NCBI GenBank assembly: GCA_964030785.1
Contig: OZ034971.1
Span: 39,326,804-39,390,803, forward strand
DNA: 64,000 bases
Direction of reading: 5' to 3'
From: Siderastrea siderea
Taxonomy: Eukaryota > Cnidaria > Anthozoa > Scleractinia > Rhizangiidae
How positions within the stretch are numbered: position 1 is the first letter of the stretch; the number at the start of each line of letters is the position of its first letter. Shown here piece after piece: positions 31,804-43,100 of the stretch. The notes below the pieces were generated by a model. The model made no database searches and had not been told where the DNA came from. It was given only the letters and a program-made list of their open reading frames with translations. The translations under genes and the position numbers were made by a program.

Positions 31804-32712
31804 TTAGTTGCTTGAACTATCCCTACTTCTATGTCTCAGAGTTCTTCTATCTGATGACGTGGCGTTTCTTTTGTGATGATGGCGATGATGACGATGATGA
31901 TGATGACGCGACTTCCGGTTCCTCTGACCATTATTGGAAGCACTTCTGTCACTATCAGTACTCCTACTGCGGCTGCCCTGTCGCAGTTCACTTTTACCAA
32001 GGGAGCTCCCCTGACGTTTCACCCCACCCTGCTTCTCAAGGGCTGCATGCTGTTCATTTTGTTCGCTGTCAGAGCTATCACTGTTAGTAGTCTGTTTATC
32101 GTCTTCGTGTTTATGCGGTGAACCCTCAGTTTTCAAATCTTTTCGTCGTACATCATATTCTTTGTTGGCCTCCCGTTCATGAGATCTGGATGTTCTATGG
32201 CCTTCTTAACACTCGTAATCACGAGTAACATTCCTTGAAGTCCGTTCATCTCCATTTGAATGTAACCATGCTTTTCTCACTGAGTCATCTTCTTCGTCAA
32301 GATAGCTGCGCTTTCTCTCTCGGTGTAAAATATTTTTACCTTCTTCTTGATCTTCGGTATCACTGCTATTGATAGTCCTTCGCCTTCTTTGTACTTTTCT
32401 TCTGTTTTTGTCAATATCATTATTACCTGCAAGCTTAACTTGTTCAAGGTTTGTTTCATTTGCTCTTAGCTTTTGGTTATCTTCAATGTCACTAAAGGAA
32501 GCATTTCTATTTTTTTCACTTTCTCTTTTAACAAAGCGCTGTTTAGTATTGGGTGGCGATTTATACTCGTTCTCCTCACTTCTGGTTCTTTTCTTTCTCC
32601 ATTTTGTTTCTGAGCTGTTGTCATCATACTGATTACTCTCTAAATTCAGGAATTGAGTCATCCAGTTGCCGTTTAAATATATTTTGTGACGATTCCTCGT
32701 CTCCCTTACCAT
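31804..32712 (-). pseudogene. Arg/Ser-rich, charged protein with one in-frame stop
   Basis: One reading frame runs from ATG (32712) to a stop at 31804, 303 codons, interrupted only by TAA at 32206-32208. The sequence on both sides is of the same kind: highly charged, RS/RE/KR-rich (KWRKKRTRSEEN; KVQRRRRTINSSDTED; RSRSTDSDRSASNNG) with a His-rich tail (RHHHHRHHRHHHKRN). This composition is typical of nuclear, splicing-associated disordered proteins, but I do not recognise a specific family. Continuity across the stop suggests a recently broken gene, a readthrough, or a sequencing error. An ATG follows an in-frame TGA, so the start is supported. No introns are evident, so a retrocopy is possible. 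Confidence 0.5.
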
Positions 32713-32762
32713 TTTACTCTTAAGATTTTTAAATCTTCAGAGTAGAACTGTCAAAACCGTTA

Positions 32763-33490
32763 ATGATCAATCATTGGACACGCGACGCAAACGTTCTACA
32801 CTTGAAGTCAAAACTTAGTTTACCGCCGGCTAGTCTTAAACAGCTGCCAAGTTTATACCACGTTAAAGGATTATGTGACCTTGAAAGGGAGGCTTTTTTG
32901 AGTTGGGCACTAACAAAGTGTCATGCAGTATTCGTGGTAGTACGGTCTCTTGTATAAATATCAAGCAGTATCACCCTCTCTTTCCTCCCCACCTCCTACC
33001 ATCCAACCCCATCCCACCCTGGTTTTATTTCCCACTTTGTCCCAGCGGCGCGTTTGAATTGACTCTGGTATGAACTGCGAATATGATTAGCATGTTTAAG
33101 TGACCATAAAGTGCCTTGAAAACATTCACATCATACTTTGATCCTGGTTAATGTTATGATCAATGGATTGTAGATTATTTTAAAACGCTAAAACGGTTAA
33201 CTCAAATGTGCTGTTTTTTAAATGCAAATCGGCGAGGTAAATTCCAGCGCGTTTTCAACAACCTGTGATCAAACTTAGTTTTAGCAGCGCTATTCGTATA
33301 TTTATCTTTCTGACAAGTAAAAGAAAATCAAAGGGCCGTAATGAAATACTGACCGATCGAAGTTTCCAGTTGAACGGTAGACATGGTAGCTGATGCGGCT
33401 GGAAGCGTTTAATTCGGGGATTCCCCTAATGCCCTCAGATGACGTAGAACAATAACAAGTGTTTCCGCTTTTCTAAGAAAGTCTATTTTT
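32763..33490. repeat. old copy of the unit module, upstream of unit 2
   Basis: From about 32990 (ATCACCCTCTCTTTCC) this resembles 58020-58690. At 33360-33480 it carries the module with GGTAGACATGGTAGCTGATG and GTTTAATTCGGGGATTCCCC also seen near 18530, 40260, 58645 and 63350. It marks a smaller, older duplication. The open frame at 32763-32957 is not recognised. Confidence 0.55.
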
Positions 33491-33640
33491 ATTACGTCCA
33501 ACAAAATAATGCAAAAAAATTAACGTAGAAGGGGCTGTCTCAGGATTATGCACTATTTTCCAACCAAAACCTGTCATGTTTTGGTTGTTGCTTAACTCTG
33601 TTTTGCGACTGTGGTTTTCAGTTTGGCTCTCTTACAATAG

Positions 33641-34190
33641 AATAGAATAGAAGAGAAGAGAAGAGAAGAGAAGAGAAGAGAAGAGAAACTTTATTAACGT
33701 GTCTAAAGTGTCTAGCAAGGGAAATCACCCTGCTGATAGGGGACACCTAACTAACAGTTAAAGGTAACTATAAGATAACTAATCTCTAACATCATAAGAA
33801 CTGAATTATTAAGTAATAACTAATGGACCGTGATTAGGTTTCTTAGAATTTTATGAAACGAAGGGCTTGGCTTATCATGGCGCTTTTGCGTGGAATATTT
33901 CGAGTCACTGATTAATCTTAGACACTTTTCTAAGGTCAGTTGTGGTTTATTGGAATGGTAGAGTGGTAGCTCAATTCCGCTGCAGAAAAGTTTGTGGAAT
34001 GAGTTATTGTTAATAGCTATACGAGCTCGTAAGTAGGATGAAAAATGGTTTCAGAAAAATGTTTCAACGCGGGCCTATCGTATTTCCCGACAGGATAGAT
34101 AGGATTCAAGGGGCCAATTGATTTTGGATTTGGTTTGAAACTGGTTACTGATGGGTTGATTGGTTGGTTGGTACATGACGTTGTTGTCAC
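33641..34190 (-). mobile_element. LINE 3' end with (AGAAG)n tail
   Basis: An AGAAG/AGAAT microsatellite (33641-33687) is followed by AAACTTTATTAACGTGTC. The same junction type (trinucleotide run, then AACTTTATTAACGTGTC) occurs at 57455-57507. The repeat-tail-then-constant-sequence arrangement fits the reverse-complemented 3' end of a LINE. No RT motif was confidently read, so the family is open. Confidence 0.45.
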
Positions 34191-35499
34191 CATACGCTTC
34201 TATTGCCGCCCTAACCCTGACCGCAGACAGCATACCTCCCCAACACAGTGGGAACAGTAACGAAAAGAAGGGGTCACGTCTTGCTTGGGGTGGAGCTTGG
34301 TGCTATTAAATAACCCTGAAATAGGGAGACTATGTCCTCCTTGCCCCCCTTTCCCCTTCCTCCATCTCCCTGATTTACTGATCTCATGTAAAAAGTAATA
34401 CAGAAACAAATCAACTCCACACTTCTGTTGAACCAATGTTCTGTTGTCAAAAAATATTTTAGCAAGTGGCCAGTCGACGATCGACTGCCGGCCGGTAATT
34501 TGTATTTCAATTTTGATTTTTTCCTTTTATTTTTCTTTTTTTTTTTCGGGGTGGGTTGGGGAGGTCAGTATTGGTTGCATGGACCCGTCTGTGAGGTGTT
34601 TCGTGGACCCCACCCCTAGAGTGGTCCATAGAGCGGGATCAGCGTTTTCTGGTCACCTTTACTGACGCCAAGATCGGGTCAGATGGTTGCAAACAACAAG
34701 AACGACAAAAGGATAACACAGTTTTTTTGACCGGAATAATCTGTTTTTGTCCAACGGAATAGTTTTTTTTCGCGACTAGAATAATGGAATAACGGAAATT
34801 TTAGAACAGTGTTAAACAATAAATAAAGTTACAAGGAAATACCAATTATGGAAATATTTTATTGTTATCGGATTCAACTTGTATTTTTGGTTTGGGTTAA
34901 ATCTAAGGCTTTTATTTCAAGTGCGCATAACCATGTAGCGATTGACTGGTGTTCAGTGGTTTACGGGGAAACACCTACGCCACTGAGCACCCGCTTCCAC
35001 CTGTTTTCTGTGCCACCTTTACATTTGTTCATTTCTAAATCGACTTTCTTTTTACCTAGATCACCTCTAAAATTCTTTCCCTTCAGTGAGTTTTTACGTC
35101 TCCGAAAACGGCTCTCCCCTCTACCTAATTAGCTATGCACCTCCTTATCCAGTGGAATTTCAGAACGCCTATTTTAAAAATTATTAGAGATTTTGCTGAA
35201 TCACATTTGACATCTGTAATTGGTTCTGCCGCACGAATTTCACACTTTGGTTTTTTTAATGAGATAAGTTATCCATGTTGTAATTAGATTAGATAATTTC
35301 CGTTCTTTTGAGCTTGTAACAGTGAGACTGTAAAAAGTTAGAGTTGAGTTGTAATTTGCACTGTTACTGTACAGAGCTGTGAACAAGAGTATTAAACGGT
35401 CAGAGAACGGGACCGTCCTTCTTGCAGTTATGTCTTTGTAAGCAAAATAATTGCTTAACAGCAGGAAAAATGGAATAATGAACTCTTCATTATTCCTCT
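34191..35499. other. intergenic; no gene recognised
   Basis: No supported coding feature. AT-rich, with T runs near 34537 and 34766 and a C/T-rich tract near 34335-34375. Confidence 0.35.
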
Positions 35500-35730
35500 T
35501 CAGCCCTCAAAGAACGAAATGATTCTGATCCCAGACACCCAATTCCAGCTCATTAGTGGTCCAATAGATTTCGATTTTTTTTTGTCATCTAAGATTTAAG
35601 TCCGCCAATAAAAATTCCCGATGTTGTTTTGTAGGGAGACCGGCGATTGCCGAAAACGTGGAAAACATATGCAAGAGAAAAGGGATCAGTGAGGTTTGTG
35701 AAGGATCACGCGAATGGACGGGAAAGCGAA
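35500..35730 (+). pseudogene. oxidoreductase C-terminal remnant, unit 2
   Basis: This matches the last part of the unit 3 pseudogene (59830-60010), including the stretch coding GRPAIAENVENICKRKG, here in frames broken by several small indels and a T run at 35575-35583. The upstream FAD/NAD half is absent: homology to the sister units begins at about 35500, the left edge of unit 2. Confidence 0.55.
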
Positions 35731-38065
35731 CAAGACTGCCGTTTGTTGATTTTAAAAGTATCTTACGATAAGCTTCTGGGTTCTATTTTTCATTACTGCC
35801 ATTCGGGTTGTAGCCGGTCTTGTTATTGATGTTAGGAGCATCAAAAACTCGTTAAAAACGCATGGCTTAAATGCGATAAAGTATTGATAGCCGAAGGACA
35901 AGCTGTATTACAAGCATTTAAAACACATTGTCGTTTAGGATTTTTACCAGGAAGTAATCTAGTAATTGTTTTAGTTTCCTTTCCTGATTAAAATTCAGAC
36001 TGTATTAAGTGCATGCTCATTTGTCTCAAAGTTTACCAGCGCTCTGAATAACGCCTTCGAAGCAATGGCCGGATAGTCGTACAAAAAAAAAAGATAACAA
36101 AAAAAAGTTTACGCAAACGAAGCTTTGAAAAATGTTTCGAAATTTTCAGGGGCGGATCCAGGGGTGTGGATTGGGTGGCTAGGCACCCCCCTCTTTGGAG
36201 TCATTTAAGCGGCTTAAAATTAAGAAAATTAGCAAAACTATCATGGAGACCACTTCGTCACCGATTGTTCCGGTGTTGTTCTGTCAGGTGAGCCACCCCG
36301 CGTTCAAAAATCCTGGATCCGCCACTGATTTTCTAATAGAAATGTCAAACCTTCCGGCTGTATCGGTATTAACTAAAGAATACGAAATCCAGGTGAAAGT
36401 TCTTCAGCGAAGTGAATATACTTTGGGGACAAAACTTATTGACTTCTTATAGTCTTCTGACGACTTTTATAAAAAAAAATGTTTTGTAGATTTACCTCCG
36501 TATGCGCATTCCATAATAAGGTTTGTTTACTTTAACTAGTTTGCCATTAAATAATCGCCTTAGCTTTCTATGCCGAGTACACACCCAACACGGTGGAAAG
36601 ATAGTGATGAGACGTCGCATTGCCAATAGTATGTGAAAAATCTGTTGGCTATTTGTCGTTATTCTTTCTCCTTCCAAGCCAAAATGGAAATATTTTATAG
36701 TTTGTTATTTAAAATATACTAATCCACCAAAGAGTAGGTGTAGCAGTTTGCTTCGTTGTCATTGTCGCTTTTCTGTATATTTTTACGGACTTTGGACGGC
36801 AAAAGGAGTACTCTCCGGCACAGTGGTTACGGATACCACATGGAACTAACTAAACATGCTAAAGGAACTACGTTTCAAACGAAATTACTGACCGTAGTGC
36901 AAATGTACTTCACACCGTCAAACAGGGAAAATATTCGCTGACGTCAAGACCCGGGCATCAAACGTGTACCTTATTGGATTAAAGACGGTTCTACAGCAGC
37001 TATACTTTGCATAACAACTGCTTTAGTTAATAGAGTGTGTATTCAATATAATTGAGGTCGCCATCTTAGACAGATCCGTGTCTGTGTGAGTTAGTAGGCA
37101 ACTTTCCTTGCTTTTGTTTCTCAGCCAGTGCGACTGCAAGCTTGTGAACTATGAAAGAAAAAAATGTAAGCAATTGAAAATGCTCCAAAAATGGGGATTT
37201 ACGAAACGCAGTCCAATGCATGGAGATTTTTTCAAAATAAAGATTTTGTCGTTTACAAGCCTGTGCGCGGCAGAATTTTTTTGTCAAGATTCGCCTTCCA
37301 TTCTCATGTAAACGATTGAAAACAAAGGTCTTGGAAAACAATGAGTTCAACAATAAACAAGTCACTCCGTTTAAAGTAGCTTTTCGAATGGAAGAAAGAA
37401 AACGATTCACAACGGAAAGAGGTGGACGGGCCTTTTAAGATTTAAAAATCTTGTGATAAAATCCCGAGGTGTGGTTGCATTGAAAGCTATTGAACAACTG
37501 TAAGATACCAGTTGCATTACCATTTCTTTTTTCATACTGCAGCTCTTTCTCCATGACTTCACAAAACACTCTTTCCTTGAACCTTTCCTGATTTTTGAGC
37601 TTGAACACACGCGGACCATTCACCTAACGCACCTGCATGTATTCATCCTCTCCACGAGTTCTTCTCTTCTATAAATGCCGACTAGACTCACCCTCGCTTT
37701 CATTCCCACCTTCGCCCCACCCCCAGTTGGTTTTACTCCAATCGCGTGCAACTGAATTCTGAACTAAGAATACTTTTAATAGGAAACCACTTTTTAATGT
37801 ACATTTCCACTGTGATACTTAAACGCTTGCTGACATAAAATATCTAGAATATAATTAATAATATTCTAGTGTTGTACCTCTAACGTAGTAATCAGTGAAT
37901 TACATCAGTATAGCAAAAGTGCTCCAAACGATTCCAATTTGTATCTTGATCATGCTTTAAAATGTCAATATCTCAGAGATTTTAGCTTATTATTAAAAGG
38001 CCAAAACTGTTGAAGTGCGTTTGCCAATTTACCTTGTGAAAATGGTATGAGTACGCTATTACACT
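35731..38065. other. non-coding unit sequence, unit 2
   Basis: Counterpart of 13330-16319. It differs mainly by the MITE at 36147-36327. Relative to unit 1 (about 15130-15870), the stretch corresponding to 37490-37625 has a deletion of roughly 600 bp. Confidence 0.5.
36147..36327. mobile_element. 181-bp MITE with CAG-GGCGGATCC termini, unit 2 only
   Basis: It begins CAGGGGCGGATCCAGG and ends CCTGGATCCGCCACTG. Units 1 (13725-13745) and 3 (60417-60440) have the uninterrupted site, so it inserted after the units split. The duplication is unclear (ATTTT on both sides). Ends of this type are common in hAT-like MITEs. Confidence 0.75.
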
Positions 38066-38080
38066 CGTTTGCGATAACTT

Positions 38081-40135
38081 TTTTTTTACAATACGTAATT
38101 ACATATAATACAAATATACTCCACACTGTTCTACAACGATACAGGCTTTGAAGGGTACAAGACGAAATTTAAAAAGAAATGCTTAACAATAACTTATAAT
38201 ACTTAATTACTAAAACAATAACTTATAATACTCAATTACAAAATAATACAATAACCTACAGGGCAAAAACATAGGTAAACGAATTGTTTGGCATAGAGCA
38301 TTAGCACAGCTAACAACAAATAGACGGACGCACACAGAAGCACACACATACCTCTAGCCCTATAAAACAGCGACCCAAGTTTGTGTAAATTGTTCCAGAT
38401 TGTTATTTGTAGATGTTATTGTTCGCAGAATAGTAAGCTTGCTTTTCAAGCGTGAGAGAAAACCTTCAAAGTCCAGGCTGCCATTGCCTACACTTGTGGT
38501 GAAAATGTGGTATTTTGCAATAATGAGCATGTAGTTGAGCACTAGCCAGGTGTTTGATTTTTTGTGCCAGCCGTACAGAATCACGCTTTCGGGTAAATTT
38601 ATTTGTTCCTGAACTGGTTCCAAAACGACGAGGAATGATGACGTGAAAACAACATGTGGCTTAAAGATTGGCTTTCAGAATTGCACAAGGGGCATATGTC
38701 ACTGTATTTTATACCCGCACGGAACAAGCTAGCTAGCTAGTTTGCATGGGTAAGATGTTATGAATGATTTTAAACCGGAAAATTATCAACTTTGGCTCCT
38801 TCAAAATTTGGAATGGAAGCATATAGACATTTTGTATGTTGTTTGTACTGAAGCCATAATTTAAAATCTTGCTCTCAGCTGTTGGTACAGAGTAGCTTTT
38901 GCCAAGTATGGTCGAGTAAGCTATTTTGGTGGAGGGAAGTAAGAGAGACGGTAAGAGTTCTGATGGGGCAACTCTTGAGACATTCGTATTTGGATGTTTT
39001 CTTTCCAACTTGAGCGCGGGGATAGCATTTAATAGGCCATAATAGACAGTGAAAGGTACTTCTAGGTCGAATTTTGTTTTAAGATCGGTTAGGGAAAGAA
39101 AATTTGAGTCTTCGTTAAATAAATTCTTGATTTGAATTCATTCCTTTTTTTGAGCCAGGATTTATACATAATTGGTTTTCCAACCACGAGAATGTTACGA
39201 TTGTTCCAGATTATTTGGTTCTGTGCTGCTTTTTCGTCATTAGTTAAGAGCTTAAACTTTTGCCAGTAACTCAGAATGACTCGGTAAAATTCAGGCAGGT
39301 TTTGAAGGACGCAAAAATGAATATCATACTGGCATTGAGTGAAAAACGCGAATCCACCGTATTGGCTCAATGCCTGTTCTGGAATTATTTTCCACGCGGC
39401 GTGGTTGTTTTCTGCAATTCTTTTAATCCAAGCTAATTTGAGTGACCGTTCCATAATTTCAAAGTCAATCAGTTTTAGTCCACCATGCTTTTTTTCGGCA
39501 ATAATAGTCTTTTTCTTTATTTTGGCAGGTTTGCCATCCCTAAGGAAATTAAATGATTTTGTTGATTCTCTCTACAGTATGTTTCGACATTGCCAATACA
39601 GAAGCGCTGTGAATAGGTACAAGCCTAATGTTTTCACAGTGTGTATTTTTCCAATAAGAGTGAGTTTTCTTCGCTTCCAGCTATTCAGATTTTTTTCCCT
39701 GACGTGGCTATCTTATCTTCCAAATTAAGCTTCTTGGCACGTTCAGAATCATAAGAAAAGTACACTCCAAGGGCGAGAACAGGATCATGTGGCCACTTGA
39801 AACCGAAGGGTTTCTCCATGCGGCTTTTCCATGTACCTAACCACATGGCTTCTGTTTTGCTGGTGTTAATTTTTAGGCCACTAACTTTTTTGAATTCTTC
39901 TTAAAGTTTTAATAATCTTGGCACTGAGTCGTAGTCACGTACCAGGACCGTGGTGTCATCCGCATATTGTGTGATTTTTATTTCCTTTTGGCCCACATTA
40001 ATACCAGTCCTTTGATATTCGGGTCGTTTTTTAAAGCCCTAGCGAAAAGTTCGATTCTGATAACAAAAAGGAGGCCCGACAAGGGACAACCTTGCCTACC
40101 TCCTCGCTCAAGAAGAAAGAATTCGGATGCATGGC
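38081..40135 (-). mobile_element. L1/Tx1-like LINE fragment, unit 2
   Basis: Sister of 16335-18404, with the same 15-bp duplication CGTTTGCGATAACTT at 38066-38080 and 40136-40150. It keeps the canonical catalytic YADD (codons 39966-39955), where unit 1 has YADY. It shares the in-frame TAA upstream of EEFKKV and the C-terminal MERSLKLAWIKRIAENNH and SRVAPSELLPSLLLPS blocks. It is inactive and 5'-truncated. Confidence 0.85.
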
Positions 40136-40150
40136 CGTTTGCGATAACTT

Positions 40151-43100
40151 GCTATCAGAACCAAGTTTAGCAGAGCTCGAGTAACAGAGAATTTTAAAAA
40201 AGAGTTATTAAAAAATACAGCCCTGTTGAAGAATATAAAAATAAATTCTACTAGAGCGGTAGACATAGTAGGTGATCCGGCTGGTGGCGTTTAATTCGGG
40301 GATTCCTCTAAGGCCCTGAGATGACGTAACACAAAACAAGTGTTTCCGCTTTTCCAGGAAAAGACTTTCACATACGTTCTGTGAAGACCGTTTGCGTAAC
40401 ACAAATTTTAGCAAAAAAATAATTCTAATTATTTCCATTTCACCCCTCCTGTTTCTCCAACAGAAATAAGATAATCTTTCAAGGGAGATGCCTTAAGTTA
40501 TACTTAAACTGGACAATCTTGTTGTTATTGTTGCGTGACCCGGTCGCGAGCTCATCTCCCGATGAACATTGCCAAGAGCTCTCTTGACATTGCTGATTCC
40601 TAGAAACCATGTTCACCTTTCCGAGAATTACCTTTGCAGTATTCAAAATAAAGTGGGAAATGAACAGTAAATTGCAGTTTCATTCGTCTCTACTCCATCT
40701 GAATTCCTCATCCGTGGCCTTATGCTTTGATATAAAAAAAGCTAATCGATAATTCGATATCAAATCAACGGCCCCTAACTGACTGGGGAGGGGGTACTCC
40801 CTTATATTAACTAGATATTCACTGTCTGCAGCCCCACTTTAACCTAAAGCAGGGTATATTGTAGGCTCCTGTATCGATTTTGACCATTTTGGTCTGAATT
40901 AGGGTGTGGTTTGTGATTCTGGTCTGGAACTGGGTGTTTTTAGAAGCTACTTTTTATTATTATCTTCTCTTGAGAAGTGTGTTTTGATTATTATCAGAGC
41001 TTTGAAGCCGTTCTCAAATATCTACGCAAACCGACGCAGTTCCGAAATAGGGACGTCGAAATTTGGGCCAGGTTTTAAAAAGGGTAGGGAAAGTAACATA
41101 TTTTAATCTAAAATATGGTAAGCTAGGGTTTCAAGGAGTGTCCCTGACACGCCAACCAAATTTTAGGGGAGTACCTCTCCCCGGGCCCAAAACCAACGGC
41201 TCCCGCATCCCGTGTCTGATAGAATGCTCATCCCTACTCGCTTGGCTGAGTGTGAATCCCAGAGCAGGGGGGGTGGGACACTTGACTAATGTTTGGCTAT
41301 AGGGGTGCCACTGAGGGTTTGAAACCCTGACCATGTTCAGGACAAAAAATGCTCTACAATACCTACCCTGTGAAGGACAACACCAGGCTGCATAATTTTT
41401 AGGTCCCTGTTTAGGGCAAATGACAACACTCCCTTGTTTTTAAAGTGTTTCAAATAGCAGAAAATGCCCCTGTAAAGGAGATATATAGAGGATATTACAC
41501 GACGGCGCGAAGATACAGTATGAAGTTTATTTTCGAGTGGTATAAATGATATTTTACGAATGAGCGCAGCATGAGTAAAATATTGTTTCTTACCACAAGT
41601 AAATAAAATTCATATCTTCAAGCTGCCGTGTTATTTTCTTTTTATTACCTAGACAAAAGTGTTTTTGCACAAAAAAAAACAGTGTCGTCAAAAGCGGGAA
41701 ATGGCATCAGCGATATCCTCACTAGCGAGGATATGGAAAATACACCACTTGAGTAGTTTCGTATGAACTTTATTTATTTTCCAATAAAACACTGTTGTCT
41801 ATATAATAAAAGGGACTGTCCCCCCGGGGGGTGGGCATTGACTGAGGTCGTAATATTTGCTGGTTTTCTCGCACTTTGGCCTATTTAGTGGGAGTTGACT
41901 GCAAAATTCACCGGTATAGATTTCAACATCCCCCGTCTAGCCGGGGTGCAGACATAAATCCCTGCAACTGCCGGGCACCTTTAAGGTCCATCTAGTACCC
42001 CACCCTCATAACTGTGATTCCAATTATATCAGTTTCTTAAATAAAATTTTCAGACATCATACCATTCAATGCAGAGTTTTTGCCCTTGAACTGAAACAAC
42101 CATTTTCGTTGTCTAAAATATTTCATTGTTATTTTTGCCCTTCAGAAAGACAAGGAAAATCAAGTAGACACAATAAGGGGGAATTTTTAAGTTAAATGAA
42201 ATACACTTTGACACTAAGTGAATGTAATCTAAATCATTCCACTTTACTGATATAACATTAACTAAAGGATTATAATTACAAAACAGTCGTTTATGTTCAC
42301 AATTAGCCTGAAGAAAAACACACAAAAAGGTTTGGGAGAATTAGAAAGCTCAGGTGAACCAATAAAATGGAAAAAGCAGTATACTCTGATATTCCCCATC
42401 CCAAAATGTCTTGTGTCTTAACATTTAGACTACCAAAAATAAGAACACAAATTAAGATACGGATATGATTATGCCATAAACGTTTCCCATACTGGCTAAA
42501 AATTATGTAAACAAAAGTTAACAACAGTACATGTTTAGGACAACTTCAAGTGTTTGTATGTGAACCTTAAAAGGACATACGCTGAAATTCTCCCAGGACC
42601 TCTCATTGGGAGTCAATCAGGTCCCAGAGGTTGTAAACACAGATTCCTGAAGAACAAAATCTAACAAGTTTTCATTATGTTCAATATACACTGCAGAGTT
42701 TACACCTGACTCACTCAGTGTAATCTCAAACTAACACTAACAAAGAAGGAGAATAAATTTATTGTCATAATAACAGTGTTTTACGCAGATTAGTGCATCA
42801 ATGTATTGCAGTGAGTTTGAGAGAACTTGAATGATTCTGTGACGTTTTGCTTTCATTCTCCCAAACTCTCTCCACTGCACAAATTGACAATACACTAGAA
42901 GAATAAAAATTGAAACAAATTATTTAAAATGACAAAATATTACTGCAACAGTTTAAGGAGGCTCGAAAGGGTTTTTAGTTGCGCGCACCTAGCCTACACA
43001 CAACATGGCTAGAATGCACACATCACCCAACTGAATTGAAATTTCAAGTAAAAGTCACCCGTGCAAAATACTGGAAGTGAAAATATGGCATAAATTTGGC

